Source of the DNA: Oscillospiraceae bacterium
GTDB lineage: Bacteria > Bacillota > Clostridia > Oscillospirales > Ruminococcaceae
Direction: 5' to 3'
NCBI GenBank assembly: GCA_025758045.1
Contig: CP107208.1
Span: forward strand, 1,240,001-1,304,000
DNA: 64,000 nt
Position numbers and translations under genes: made by a program. The notes below the pieces were generated by a model. The model saw only the letters and a list, made by a program, of their open reading frames with translations. It had not been told where the DNA came from and did no database searches. This document shows, piece after piece, positions 15,577 through 24,034 of the stretch. How positions within the stretch are numbered: the first letter of the stretch is position 1; every line of letters starts with the position of its first letter.

Positions 15577-16446
15577 TTATACCTCGGTCGCGTACTCTTT
15601 GGCTGGCTCCTGCGGCGGAGTCGTTGGCTGCTGCACAGGGCGGCCGTCGCTGCCTACGGGGATGCGCACAATGTACTCTAGGCACCCGTCATGCTTATCA
15701 CAGTGGGTAGTTGCCTGGATGCCCTTCTGGGTCATCAGGTCAACGGCATGCTGCAGGGTATTTACAAAAAAGCGGACATCCCGCACCATGGGGATGGTGC
15801 GGCGGCAGGGGCTGGGGCTGTTGGGGGCGGCCAACATCTGGTCCACCAGTTTGTCCGCCTGCCGCACGCTGAGCTTATCCCGCGCCATCTTTTCAAGTGC
15901 CGGGGTACGGCGGCTCTCTGGCAGGCGCAGGGCTGCGCGGGCATGGCGCTCGGTCAGGTGGTTGGCGGTGCAAAGCTGCTGCTGTTCCGGTGTAAGTGTA
16001 AGTAAGCGCAGTTTGTTGGCCAGGGCAGGCTGACTTAACCCCAGCCGCCTTGCAGCCTCGGCCTGGGTACAGCCCCACAGGCGGATTACCTCTTTAATGC
16101 CGCGGGCAGTATCAAAGGGGTCCAACTGGCTGCGCTGCAAGTTTTCCAACAGACCCAGTGCGGCGGATTCGCTGTCATCGTAGTCCGCCAAAATGGCAGG
16201 CACTTTTTCCAGCTTGGCAAGGCGGCAGGCGCGCAGGCGGCGCTCACCCGCGATGAGCTGGTATTTCCGCAGCCCCACCCGCCGCACGCTGATGGGCTGC
16301 AGCAGACCATTTTGCAGAATACTGACGGCTAGCGCCGCAATCTCCGGCTCGTCAAAAGCCGTGCGGGCCTGGTAAGGGGACGGTTCGATGCAGTCAACGG
16401 GCAGCATGACAATGCGCCCTTGTTTTTGTAGTTCATTCTTAGCCAC
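15577..16446 (-). CDS. noc: nucleoid occlusion protein Noc (ParB paralogue)
   Basis: 289 residues with the ParB fold: IEPSPYQARTAFDE at the start of the CTPase domain, AGERRLRACRLA (box II), ENLQRSQLDP, and a helix-turn-helix near RRLGLSQPALANKL. Gene order rsmG-noc-parA-parB is the Bacillus arrangement in which this position is Noc; a second ParB is the alternative. The start is the GTG at 16446, eight bases after GGGAGGA; reading further upstream runs through the rsmG terminator. Noc normally binds ATTTCCCGGGAAAT-type sites and blocks FtsZ rings over DNA. Confidence 0.85.
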   Translation of the reverse strand: MAKNELQKQGRIVMLPVDCIEPSPYQARTAFDEPEIAALAVSILQNGLLQPISVRRVGLRKYQLIAGERRLRACRLAKLEKVPAILADYDDSESAALGLLENLQRSQLDPFDTARGIKEVIRLWGCTQAEAARRLGLSQPALANKLRLLTLTPEQQQLCTANHLTERHARAALRLPESRRTPALEKMARDKLSVRQADKLVDQMLAAPNSPSPCRRTIPMVRDVRFFVNTLQHAVDLMTQKGIQATTHCDKHDGCLEYIVRIPVGSDGRPVQQPTTPPQEPAKEYATEV

Positions 16447-16480
16447 TTTTGATTCCTCCCTGCGGGTGATTATCACATAA

Positions 16481-16514
16481 AAAATGCTATGCTTTTCCCT
16501 GGGAAAAGCATAGC
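16481..16514 (-). terminator. terminator of rsmG, with a Noc-site-like core
   Basis: Perfect arms 16486-16499 and 16501-16514 around a single base, then ATTTTTT on the minus strand. The centre TTTTCCC-T-GGGAAAA resembles the Bacillus Noc-binding sequence with one inserted base. Confidence 0.85.
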
Positions 16515-16573
16515 ACGAACTGGAAAAAAGTGGAAGAGAAATCGTTCGCTGGATTTTGGCCCTTTTCGCGGTT

Positions 16574-17278
16574 TTACAGCGGCTTCTTGGCAATTTTGCC
16601 GCCGTTTCTGGGGTAAACGGTCGGAGTCTGCGATATTTTTTCGCACACCACCAGCCCGCGGGCACTGCCATCGGGCAGGGTGAACTGCCGGGTCTCGCGG
16701 TATTTACCGCCCAGCTTCTTTAAAGCGTTAACTGCGGCCTTGGCTTCGGCGTCAGCTTCGGGGCCTTTCATGGCGATGAACACGCCGCCGACTTTGACCA
16801 GCGGCAGGCAGTATTCACTCAACACCGGCAGGGCTGCCACGGCGCGGGCGCTGGCAATATCGAACTGCTCACGCCAGACTTTGCGGGCGGCTTCCTCGGC
16901 GCGCTCCTTGGCGAACTCCACGCCGGTCAGGCCCAGCTCGGCACAGGCATACTTTAAAAACTCTACACGCTTGCCGGTGGGTTCCATCAAGGTCAGCTCC
17001 AGGTCCGGTTTATAAATTTTAGCCACAATACCGGGGAAACCTGCGCCGGTGCCCACGTCCACCATCTTGCCCTGCACTTCAGGCTGGGCGGCAAACAGCA
17101 GGCTGTCAGCAAAGTGGCGGTCCTCGATGCCCTCGGGGCTGGTGATGGCCGTCAGGTTGACCTTCTCATTATAGCTCACCAAAATTTCAGCGTAGTGATC
17201 CAACTGGTCCAGCTGTGCAGGGGAGAGACTGATGTTCCACGTGGAACATTTTTCAGCCAGGCGGTTTTTATCGATCAT
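16574..17278 (-). CDS. rsmG: 16S rRNA (guanine527-N7)-methyltransferase
   Basis: 234-residue SAM-dependent methyltransferase (GidB) that methylates G527 of 16S rRNA; loss gives low-level streptomycin resistance in other bacteria. The SAM loop DVGTGAGFPG and LELTLMEPTGKRVEFL segment are intact, and the C terminus PTVYPRNGGKIAKKPL is the usual family ending. Residues 11-16 (CSTWNI) are encoded across a perfect parS site, so the protein sequence there is partly dictated by ParB binding. It is ten bases from mnmG and ends at a terminator before noc. Confidence 0.96.
   Translation of the reverse strand: MIDKNRLAEKCSTWNISLSPAQLDQLDHYAEILVSYNEKVNLTAITSPEGIEDRHFADSLLFAAQPEVQGKMVDVGTGAGFPGIVAKIYKPDLELTLMEPTGKRVEFLKYACAELGLTGVEFAKERAEEAARKVWREQFDIASARAVAALPVLSEYCLPLVKVGGVFIAMKGPEADAEAKAAVNALKKLGGKYRETRQFTLPDGSARGLVVCEKISQTPTVYPRNGGKIAKKPL
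17233..17248. other. parS site 3, inside rsmG
   Basis: Perfect TGTTCCACGTGGAACA within codons ~11-16 of rsmG. Confidence 0.9.
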
Positions 17279-17288
17279 AGTTTAACAC

Positions 17289-19154
17289 TCATTTCTGTTT
17301 CAGCAGCACAATGCTCAGCTGGGCCAGGTCGCTGGGGGAGACACCGGGGATGCGCCCGGCCTGGGCCAGCGTGCGGGGGCGGATCTTCTGTAATTTTTCA
17401 CGGGCTTCCAGCGTGATCATCTCAATGGGGCTGTAATCGAAGTCCTCAGGGATCTTCACATTCTCATGGCGCTGAATGTCCCGGATCAACCGTTCCTCAC
17501 GGGCGATATAGCCAGCGTAGCGGATCTCGGTCTCGATGCGCTGGGCCATGGCAGGGGTCACACCCTCGCCGCGACCGATGACTTTGGCGATCAGCTCATA
17601 GCTGATGTAGGGACGGCGCATCAGTTCCAGCGCCGTGCCGCCGATTTCCCCCAGCTCGGTGTCGTCGGGCACGGCGGCTTTCAGGTCGGCCAGCCGCACC
17701 GTGGTTTTGGCCAGGCGGTCCATCTCGTTCTGCTTGATCTCGCGATCCTTGCAGAATACTGCCCACCGGTCATCCTGTACCAGACCGTACTCCCGGCCGA
17801 TGGGGGTCAGACGTTCGTCGGCGTTATCCTGCCGCAGGCTCAGACGGTATTCACTGCGGCTGGTCATCATGCGGTAGGGGTCCATGACACCCTTGGTCAC
17901 CAGGTCATCCACCAAAGTTCCCAGGTAACTGGTGTGGCGGGCCAGCACCAGCTCATCCTTTTCCAGCGCGTGGCGGGCGGCGTTCAGGCCGGCAAGCAAG
18001 CCCTGGGCGGCAGCTTCCTCGTAGCCAGAGGTTCCGTTGAACTGCCCCGCGCCATAAATGCCCGCGGCCACCTTGCTTTCCAGCGTAGGCTTTAAGGTGG
18101 TGGGGTCGACGCAATCGTACTCGATAGCGTAGGCCGGGCGCATGATTTCCAGATGCTCAAACCCCTTGATGGTACGGTACATGGCATTCTGCACCACCTC
18201 AGGCAGGCTGGAAGAAAGGCCCTGCAGGTACATTTCCTCGGTGTCCTCGCCGCAGGGCTCTACAAAAATGGGGTGGCGCTCCTTATCCTTAAAACGCACC
18301 ACTTTATCCTCAATGGAGGGGCAGTAGCGCGGGCCGACGCCCTGGATGTCTCCGCCGTAGAGCGGCGAACGGTGCAGATTATCCAGAATGACCTTGTGGG
18401 TCTCGGGGTTGGTGTAAGCGATGTAGCAATCCACCTTGTTGTGCATCGGCTCTCGCGTTAAAAAGCTGAAAGGTTGCAATTCCTCATCCGGGTCGCCGGG
18501 CTGACGCTCCAGCTGGGTAAAGTCGATGCTGCGGCGGTGAACGCGGGCCGGAGTGCCGGTCTTAAACCGGCGCAGCGTAAAGCCCTGCTCCACCAGGCAT
18601 TTGGTCAGTGCCGTGGCGGCATGGGTGCCGTCGGGACCGCTGTCGTAGTGAGCCTCGCCCACAAAGATGCGCCCGCCCAGCGTGGTGCCGGTGGCGATGA
18701 CCAACGCCTTGCAGCTATAGTAGCCGTTTAAATTGGTGATGATGCCGCAGACTTTGCCTTCCTGAATATCCACGGCCACGATCTCGGCCTGATGGATGTC
18801 CAGGTTCGGCGTTTTCTCCAGCGCGTGTTTCATCCACATGTGGTAACGCTTGCGGTCGGTCTGCACACGCAGGCTGTGGACGGCAGGGCCCTTGCCCCGG
18901 TTCAGCATGCGGCTCTGCAAAAAGGTGGCGTCGGCAGCAATGCCCATCAAACCGCCCAGGGCGTCCACTTCCCGCACTAAGTGCCCCTTGGCGGTACCTC
19001 CGATTGACGGGTTGCAGGGCATGTTGCCGATAAAATCCAGCGACAGGGTGAACACGGCGGTCCTGGCTCCTAGTGTCGCTGCCGCGTGGGCAGCCTCGAT
19101 GCCCGCATGCCCGGCACCGATCACTACCACATCATAACTTCCCAGTTTATCCAT
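17289..19154 (-). CDS. mnmG: tRNA uridine-5-carboxymethylaminomethyl modification enzyme MnmG
   Basis: 621 residues, GidA family. With MnmE it installs the carboxymethylaminomethyl group at wobble U34 of certain tRNAs. The FAD dinucleotide fold is at the N terminus (GAGHAGIEAA), the CNPSIGG motif near residue 45 and the AGQFNGTSGYEEAA signature near residue 370 are present; the C-terminal helical domain ends the protein. It follows mnmE by 15 bases, so the partners are co-expressed, and leads into rsmG. Confidence 0.97.
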   Translation of the reverse strand: MDKLGSYDVVVIGAGHAGIEAAHAAATLGARTAVFTLSLDFIGNMPCNPSIGGTAKGHLVREVDALGGLMGIAADATFLQSRMLNRGKGPAVHSLRVQTDRKRYHMWMKHALEKTPNLDIHQAEIVAVDIQEGKVCGIITNLNGYYSCKALVIATGTTLGGRIFVGEAHYDSGPDGTHAATALTKCLVEQGFTLRRFKTGTPARVHRRSIDFTQLERQPGDPDEELQPFSFLTREPMHNKVDCYIAYTNPETHKVILDNLHRSPLYGGDIQGVGPRYCPSIEDKVVRFKDKERHPIFVEPCGEDTEEMYLQGLSSSLPEVVQNAMYRTIKGFEHLEIMRPAYAIEYDCVDPTTLKPTLESKVAAGIYGAGQFNGTSGYEEAAAQGLLAGLNAARHALEKDELVLARHTSYLGTLVDDLVTKGVMDPYRMMTSRSEYRLSLRQDNADERLTPIGREYGLVQDDRWAVFCKDREIKQNEMDRLAKTTVRLADLKAAVPDDTELGEIGGTALELMRRPYISYELIAKVIGRGEGVTPAMAQRIETEIRYAGYIAREERLIRDIQRHENVKIPEDFDYSPIEMITLEAREKLQKIRPRTLAQAGRIPGVSPSDLAQLSIVLLKQK

Positions 19155-19169
19155 ACGTTTTTTCCTCTA

Positions 19170-20561
19170 TCATTTACCCACACAAAACGTCTCAAATACT
19201 TCCTCTATGGTCGCGTCGCTGGCATCCTCGCCGGTCAGATCGCACAGAGCCTGCAACGCATCGGTCAGGCAGATACCGGTAGCGTCCAGCCCAAAGCCTG
19301 CCTGCCGGGCCTTCATTGCTTCGGCAATGGCATCCCGCGCACGGGTGGCGGCCGCCAGCTGGCGGGCACTGCACAACTGCGCTGCTCCGGGGTCCAGCTG
19401 GGCTGTGCCCAGCAGTTCGGCCACGGCATCGGTCAAGGGTTGCAAACTGTCAGCCTCTTTGGCGCAAAGGGTGATGACCTTTTTAAAATAGGGCTGCAAG
19501 GTCTGGGCCGCGTTCTCCGTGGAATCGGCCAGATCCTCTTTGTTCAAAATTGCCAACGCAGGGCGATTCTGGCAGCGGTGGGCAATTTCTAAATCGGCAT
19601 CGGTCAGTGGCTGGGCGGCATCGAACACGGCCAGCACCAGCCCGGCTTCGTCCAGCTTTTTCCAGCTGCGGCGGATGCCCTCGGCTTCGATGGCATCGCC
19701 GTCGGCGCCCACGTCCCGCACACCGGCAGTATCAAACAGGTTCAGCCGGATCTCGCCCAGCTGGACGGCCTGCTCCACAATATCGCGGGTAGTACCTGCC
19801 ACCGGCGTTACGATGGCCCGGTCAAAACCGGCCATCAGGTTCAGCAGCGTACTTTTACCCACGTTGGGGCGGCCCAGCAGCACACAATCCACGCCCCGGC
19901 GCAGCACCGCACCGGCACCATAACCACGGATCAGGCTGTCCAGCTCCGCTTTCTGGCCGCCCAGCGTTTTCAGCAGATGCTCATCGGAAAGTTCCGGCAC
20001 GTCCTCCTCGGGGTAGTCGATCCAGGCGGTCAGGTGGGCGTTCAGGTTTTGCAGCACGGTCTGGATGGCGCCGATGCGTTTTGCCAGCCGCCCATCCAGG
20101 GCCGACTTGGCCAGCGCGGCACCCTGGCGGCCGTTGGCGGCGATGACTTCCATCACGGCCTCAGCCTGGGTCAACGACATGCGGCCATGCTCCAGCGCGC
20201 GGCGGGTGAACTCACCCGGCCCTGCCGGGGCTGTGCCCGCGGTGATAAGGGCTTCCAGCAAGCCGTCCGCCATAGCGGTACCGCCGTGGACCGAAAGCTC
20301 GATGACATCCTCGCCGGTATAGGAGTGGGGAGCGCGGAAGAAGAGGGCGATAGTCTCGTCCATTTCCTGCCCGTGCAGCAGGTAGTGGCCCAGCATGGCG
20401 GTGTAGCCCTTGGCCTCGGCCACCTTGCGTCCCACGTGGAGTGGGACGAAGATCTTTTCCACCATGGGGTAGGCGTCCGGCCCTGATACCCGCACCACGG
20501 CAATGCCGCCGGTGCCGGGGGGCGTTGCCAGTGCACAGATTGTCTGCTGTAAGCGATCCAC
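19170..20561 (-). CDS. mnmE: tRNA modification GTPase MnmE
   Basis: 463-residue partner of MnmG. The N-terminal formyl-THF-binding domain begins TICALATPPGTGGIA; the inserted G domain carries GRPNVGKST (G1), DTAGVRD (G3) and NKED (G4); the C-terminal catalytic Cys motif is CVGK at the last four residues. The start is taken as GTG at 20561, seven bases after GGAGG; an upstream ATG at 20594 has no site. It is the first gene of the leftward mnmE-mnmG-rsmG unit; a TATGAT -10 lies shortly upstream (about 20604-20599) without a clear -35. Confidence 0.97.
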   Translation of the reverse strand: MDRLQQTICALATPPGTGGIAVVRVSGPDAYPMVEKIFVPLHVGRKVAEAKGYTAMLGHYLLHGQEMDETIALFFRAPHSYTGEDVIELSVHGGTAMADGLLEALITAGTAPAGPGEFTRRALEHGRMSLTQAEAVMEVIAANGRQGAALAKSALDGRLAKRIGAIQTVLQNLNAHLTAWIDYPEEDVPELSDEHLLKTLGGQKAELDSLIRGYGAGAVLRRGVDCVLLGRPNVGKSTLLNLMAGFDRAIVTPVAGTTRDIVEQAVQLGEIRLNLFDTAGVRDVGADGDAIEAEGIRRSWKKLDEAGLVLAVFDAAQPLTDADLEIAHRCQNRPALAILNKEDLADSTENAAQTLQPYFKKVITLCAKEADSLQPLTDAVAELLGTAQLDPGAAQLCSARQLAAATRARDAIAEAMKARQAGFGLDATGICLTDALQALCDLTGEDASDATIEEVFETFCVGK

Positions 20562-20654
20562 TGCGATACCTCCGAGAAGTAAAGTTTCTAACACTTTATC
20601 ATACCACGAATTTTTTCTTTTTCCTACCTTTTTTCTGCGGTTTTTTGAAAAATA

Positions 20655-20823
20655 AAAAGTTGCATTCTTATTTCACCAGCAAAAAGCGAGTTGATCCACA
20701 CAACAGAGGCAAATAAAACACCCTGGAAATCGCCCGCAAGTACAACGCCGACCTGGCTGCTTTCCTACACAAGGTGCAGGCTGTCCGCCGTGCCGAGGAT
20801 TATATAACTACGACGACTGCTGA
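20655..20823 (+). pseudogene. dispersed repeat copy 2 plus decayed coding fragment
   Basis: 20655-20732 matches the repeat at 3709-3785. In the same frame, after one TAA at 20715, the reading continues NTLEIARKYNADLAAF...VRRAEDYIT to a TGA at 20823, a convincing helical peptide of about 35 residues with no start codon. This suggests a gene fragment with an internal stop. The family is not recognised; its pairing with copy 1 suggests the same mobile element. Confidence 0.5.
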
Positions 20824-20827
20824 GTGA

Positions 20828-20848
20828 TTTTCAACAGCTTGTTGAAAA
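20828..20848. repeat. TTTTCAACA palindrome
   Basis: TTTTCAACA-GCT-TGTTGAAAA. The same 9-mer recurs in the dnaA upstream region and the cluster at 49.5 kb. Confidence 0.6.
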
Positions 20849-21439
20849 CTGACCATTCCTTTCCTATACTGAAAATGCACCTGTGGTGGGGAACTGCCGG
20901 GCAGGTACATTTTATAAATTATAGATTAGTTGCTTCTAACTTTTCGCATTTACCAGGATGGGTTTGGATGTCTGCAAAATATGCGATTCTGAAAAAAGCG
21001 GCATGAATCATCAATTTCCAAAAGATCATGACACAGCCCTACAGCAAACTGCAGGAGACATTCAAAACGGCTTATGCGGTGCCGAAGATCCCGGCACCGC
21101 AGGATCCGAATCTTACCTTTGAAACGCAAATGCTCTGCAGCCAGCCAGTATTGTACGTTAACCACAAGCAGCTCGTGCAGAAAGTGTGCATCTACGTGGT
21201 GGGCAACGACCTGGGGGGATGTAGGTTTTGATTTTGAGGATCTCCGCATCCGAAAGGAAATAATGGGCCGTGCAGACAGAATTTTCCCAGATGGATACCA
21301 AAGCATCCAACAGGGATTTCGATTTTAGATTTCGTATAGTTTCATGTTTTCCACAGCCCTGTTTAAAACTTTTGGGATTGCTTGTTTGCGGGCCGATGAC
21401 GAACATCGGCCCCTGCAATCAAACCGTAAGATTCTACAC
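20849..21439. pseudogene. gap with two small decayed ORFs
   Basis: A plus-strand frame at 21028-21231 (MTQPYSKLQETFKTAYAVP..., about 67 aa) and a minus-strand frame at 21418-21158 abut near 21225. The minus frame includes SLLDALVSIWENSVCTAHYFLSD, close to the N-terminal pattern of GNAT acetyltransferases of the 'LLxVWExSVxATHxFL' type, and then loses the family pattern, so it is probably a truncated GNAT gene. Nothing else recognisable is present in this ~600-base stretch. Confidence 0.45.
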
Positions 21440-21479
21440 AAAAAGGGAGACGCCGTGTTACCGGTGCCTCCCTCTTTTT
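21440..21479. terminator. bidirectional terminator downstream of jag
   Basis: AAAAAGGGAG...CTCCCTCTTTTT imperfect hairpin with T/A runs on both sides. Confidence 0.65.
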
Positions 21480-21505
21480 ATTTAGGATAATTAAAAGTTC
21501 TCTTT

Positions 21506-21531
21506 CCTACTTTTCTTGAAAGAAAAGTAGG
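21506..21531. repeat. palindromic repeat R1
   Basis: CCTACTTTTCTT-GA-AAGAAAAGTAGG, directly abutting the jag stop codon. Member of the family described in the findings. Confidence 0.85.
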
Positions 21532-22647
21532 TTAAAACTCGATCTTGCCGAAGGCGAAATCGTCGCCGTCGTGGATGCGCTCCGTGGTCTTGGGGGCCAT
21601 GGGCTGAGCATTGGGGTCGCGGGGACGATCCGCAAACTCACGGCCCGGCACGTTGGAACGGGGGCCGCCGTAGGGGCGGCCGCCATCACGGCGGGGACCA
21701 CGACCATCGCGATGCGGGCCGCCGCTGCGGGGACCGCGGCCGCCGTCACGGCGGGGACCACGACCATCACGACGCGGGCCACGGCTGCCATCGCGGCGGG
21801 GACCACGGGTGTTGCGGGCGTTGTCACGATCCGGCAGGTTGGATGCGTTGGGATCGGTGGAGTAGATCACGATGTGGCGGGTAGGTCCTTCGCCCTTGCT
21901 CTCGCTGCGCACACCCTCAATGTCCGCGATAGCGGTGTGGATGATGTGGCGCTCATAGGGATTCATCGGCTCCATCTCGTAGTAGCAGCCGGTACGGATC
22001 ACGCGGTCGGCAATGCGCTTTGCCAGGGCAGAAAGATCATCCTCGCGCTTGTTGCGGTAACCGCCCACGTCCAGGCCCAGCTTTACGTAGGGGCCTTCCA
22101 TGCGGTTGATGACCAGGCTGGCCAGGTAGGACAGGCTCTCCATCGTCTCGCCGCGGCGGCCGATCAGGGCACCCATGTGCTCGCCGGTCACGCACAGGAT
22201 CGTGGCTTCGCCCTTCTTGACGGCGGTAAAGCTGAATTCCTCCACGCCCATCAGCTTAAAAATGGGGGTCAGGTAATCAACAGCGGCCTGCAGGCGCGGG
22301 TCAGCAGCAATATCCAGGGGAACTTCCTCATCGGCAGAAGCGTCTTCCTCAACCGGGGCCTCGGCAGACTCTTCAGCGGCAGGCTCAACAGCCGGGGCAG
22401 CTTCCTCTGCGGGGGCGGCGAGAGCTTCGCCGGGAGCGGGGGCATCCTCCACGGGCTTCACTTCCTCTACTTCCGGCTCCTCGACCTTTACCAGAACTTT
22501 TGCGGGGATGGTCTTGAACAGTTTACGGGCAGGGAATTCCAGCACTTCGTAGCTTACGTTGATGTCATCGCGGTCTACGCCCAGGGCCTCGCAGGCAGCC
22601 TGTACCGCGGCTTCTACAGTCTTGGCGCTCATTTCAATGCTGCGCAT
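21532..22647 (-). CDS. jag: RNA-binding protein Jag/KhpB with an RG-repeat tail
   Basis: 371 residues. An N-terminal Jag_N domain (residues ~1-55), a low-complexity Glu/Ala/Pro linker (~55-110), a type II KH domain (~125-200, with GRRGETMESL as the GXXG loop), an R3H domain (~205-270) and an extended C-terminal tail (~275-350) rich in GPRRDGxR repeats. Jag/KhpB proteins bind RNA and in related bacteria affect elongation and division. The RG-repeat tail is not part of the core family and may add RNA binding or condensation. GAGGAGG precedes the ATG at 22647, and yidC ends 18 bases upstream. Confidence 0.92.
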   Translation of the reverse strand: MRSIEMSAKTVEAAVQAACEALGVDRDDINVSYEVLEFPARKLFKTIPAKVLVKVEEPEVEEVKPVEDAPAPGEALAAPAEEAAPAVEPAAEESAEAPVEEDASADEEVPLDIAADPRLQAAVDYLTPIFKLMGVEEFSFTAVKKGEATILCVTGEHMGALIGRRGETMESLSYLASLVINRMEGPYVKLGLDVGGYRNKREDDLSALAKRIADRVIRTGCYYEMEPMNPYERHIIHTAIADIEGVRSESKGEGPTRHIVIYSTDPNASNLPDRDNARNTRGPRRDGSRGPRRDGRGPRRDGGRGPRSGGPHRDGRGPRRDGGRPYGGPRSNVPGREFADRPRDPNAQPMAPKTTERIHDGDDFAFGKIEF

Positions 22648-22665
22648 CTTTGTTGCCTCCTCTTA

Positions 22666-23691
22666 TTATTGTTCTTTATTCAACGGGGTGGTCCGTTCAT
22701 CCTTATGCAGTTCAGCTTCGCGCTTGCGTGCCAGCTCCAGGCGCAGCTTGTTGGCGTCTGCCAGGCTGACTTCTTTGGTAACGGTCTGGCCGTTTTCTTC
22801 CACGGTCACGCTGCGCTTCTTCTTTTTCTCGGCACGCTTGGCGGCCAGTTCTTCCTCATACTGCTTCTTGAACTTTTCGGGGCTGTAGATCTTATAGGTC
22901 ACAAAGCTCTGGCCGATCTGCCAGATGTTGGAAACACTGTAGTAGAAGGAGAAGCCGATGGGGGCGTTAAAGCAGAAGGTAACGAACATCAGGTTGCAGA
23001 CCAGCATCATGATCTTCATGCTGCCCTGCATCTGGGCGTCCATGCCGGAGAGCTTCTGGGTGATGAAGTAGCTCAGGAACATGGTAACGGTAGCGATGGC
23101 CGGGAAGATGGCCAGCGGGGTCAGGGCAAAGCCGGCGATGTCGCAGATATCCAGGCCGAAGAAGGTGGTGTTGAAGTTGGCAATCTCGGCAACCGTGGCA
23201 GCCGGAATGATGGACGCATCAATGGAAGCACCGTTGTGGATGGCCTGGATCAGGGCCGTCTGCATGGTGGAGGTGTTAGTGGTTACAAGGCCAATTGCCT
23301 CGCAGGCAGCCTTGATAGAAGCATTATCCACGCCGAAGATGTAATGGACAGGGTAATACACAACGCCCAGGAAGCCGAACAGAACCAGGAAAGTCAGCAG
23401 CATGGGCAGGCAGCCGCCCATGGGGTTATAGCCATGCTCCTGCTGGAGCTTCATCAGCTCCTCCTGCTGTTTCTGAGGGTCGTTTTTGTATTTTTGCTGG
23501 ATCTCGTTGATCAGGGGCTGGAACACCGACATCTTAGCCGTGGATTTCTGCTGGTGGATCGCCAGCGGGAAAAGCAGCAGCTTCATGATGATGGTGGCGA
23601 CGATGATCGTCACTGCGTAGTTGCCGATGAAGCTGTACAGCACCTTCATCAGCGGGCCAATCAGGATGGCCAGGAAGTACATAAAGTTCAT
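22666..23691 (-). CDS. yidC: membrane protein insertase YidC/OxaA
   Basis: 341 residues with the 60KD_IMP/YidC core: an N-terminal hydrophobic segment, the cytoplasmic hairpin with KMSVFQPLINEIQQKYKND, and further membrane helices ending in a basic, coiled tail. It inserts membrane proteins alone or with SecYEG. The central region contains an unusually long, Ala/Ile/Thr-rich extracellular stretch (~120-180) between membrane segments. The ATG at 23691 has no strong ribosome site; an alternative start three codons later is possible. It is part of the rpmH-rnpA-yidD-yidC-jag series, 85 bases after yidD. Confidence 0.93.
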   Translation of the reverse strand: MNFMYFLAILIGPLMKVLYSFIGNYAVTIIVATIIMKLLLFPLAIHQQKSTAKMSVFQPLINEIQQKYKNDPQKQQEELMKLQQEHGYNPMGGCLPMLLTFLVLFGFLGVVYYPVHYIFGVDNASIKAACEAIGLVTTNTSTMQTALIQAIHNGASIDASIIPAATVAEIANFNTTFFGLDICDIAGFALTPLAIFPAIATVTMFLSYFITQKLSGMDAQMQGSMKIMMLVCNLMFVTFCFNAPIGFSFYYSVSNIWQIGQSFVTYKIYSPEKFKKQYEEELAAKRAEKKKKRSVTVEENGQTVTKEVSLADANKLRLELARKREAELHKDERTTPLNKEQ

Positions 23692-23776
23692 ACTCTATCC
23701 ATTCTGCCCCGTCTGCGCCCGGGACCTTTTTATTTTTTATGTAGGTCTCTGCCACGCAGAGCAAAGACATGAGAGG

Positions 23777-24034
23777 CTATTTGGAGCGGGTCAGGTTCCG
23801 GTTGGGGTTCACCCATTTTCCTTTTTCCGGCACCGGGTCGTATCCGAATTTTGCCAACGGCTGGCACCTCAATAACCGCCAGACCGTTAAAAGTGTCCCC
23901 TTAAAAAAGCCATGCACGGCCAGCGCCTGCATGGCATACTCGCTGCAGGTGGGCACAAAGCGGCAATGATGCCCCAGATGCGGGCTGATGTACTTTTTGT
24001 ACCCCTTCAGCAGGGCGATCAGCAGCTGGGTCAT
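23777..24034 (-). CDS. yidD: membrane protein insertion efficiency factor YidD
   Basis: 85 residues with the family hallmark YKKYISPHLG...CRFVPTCSEYAMQAL and a conserved second half GxxLTxWRLLRCxP. Peripheral membrane protein that helps YidC. It overlaps rnpA by ATGA, so translation is coupled. Confidence 0.95.
   Translation of the reverse strand: MTQLLIALLKGYKKYISPHLGHHCRFVPTCSEYAMQALAVHGFFKGTLLTVWRLLRCQPLAKFGYDPVPEKGKWVNPNRNLTRSK

Noticed and set aside
16574..16671. Upstream extension of noc into rsmG
   Set aside because: Passes through the rsmG terminator; the GTG at 16446 has an excellent ribosome site.
20431..20440. parS in mnmE
   Set aside because: Only the CCACGTGGA core matches; the flanks do not, so it is probably chance.
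21571..23772. 733-residue frame antisense to jag and yidC
   Set aside because: Shadow frame; the KH/R3H and YidC motifs lie on the minus strand.
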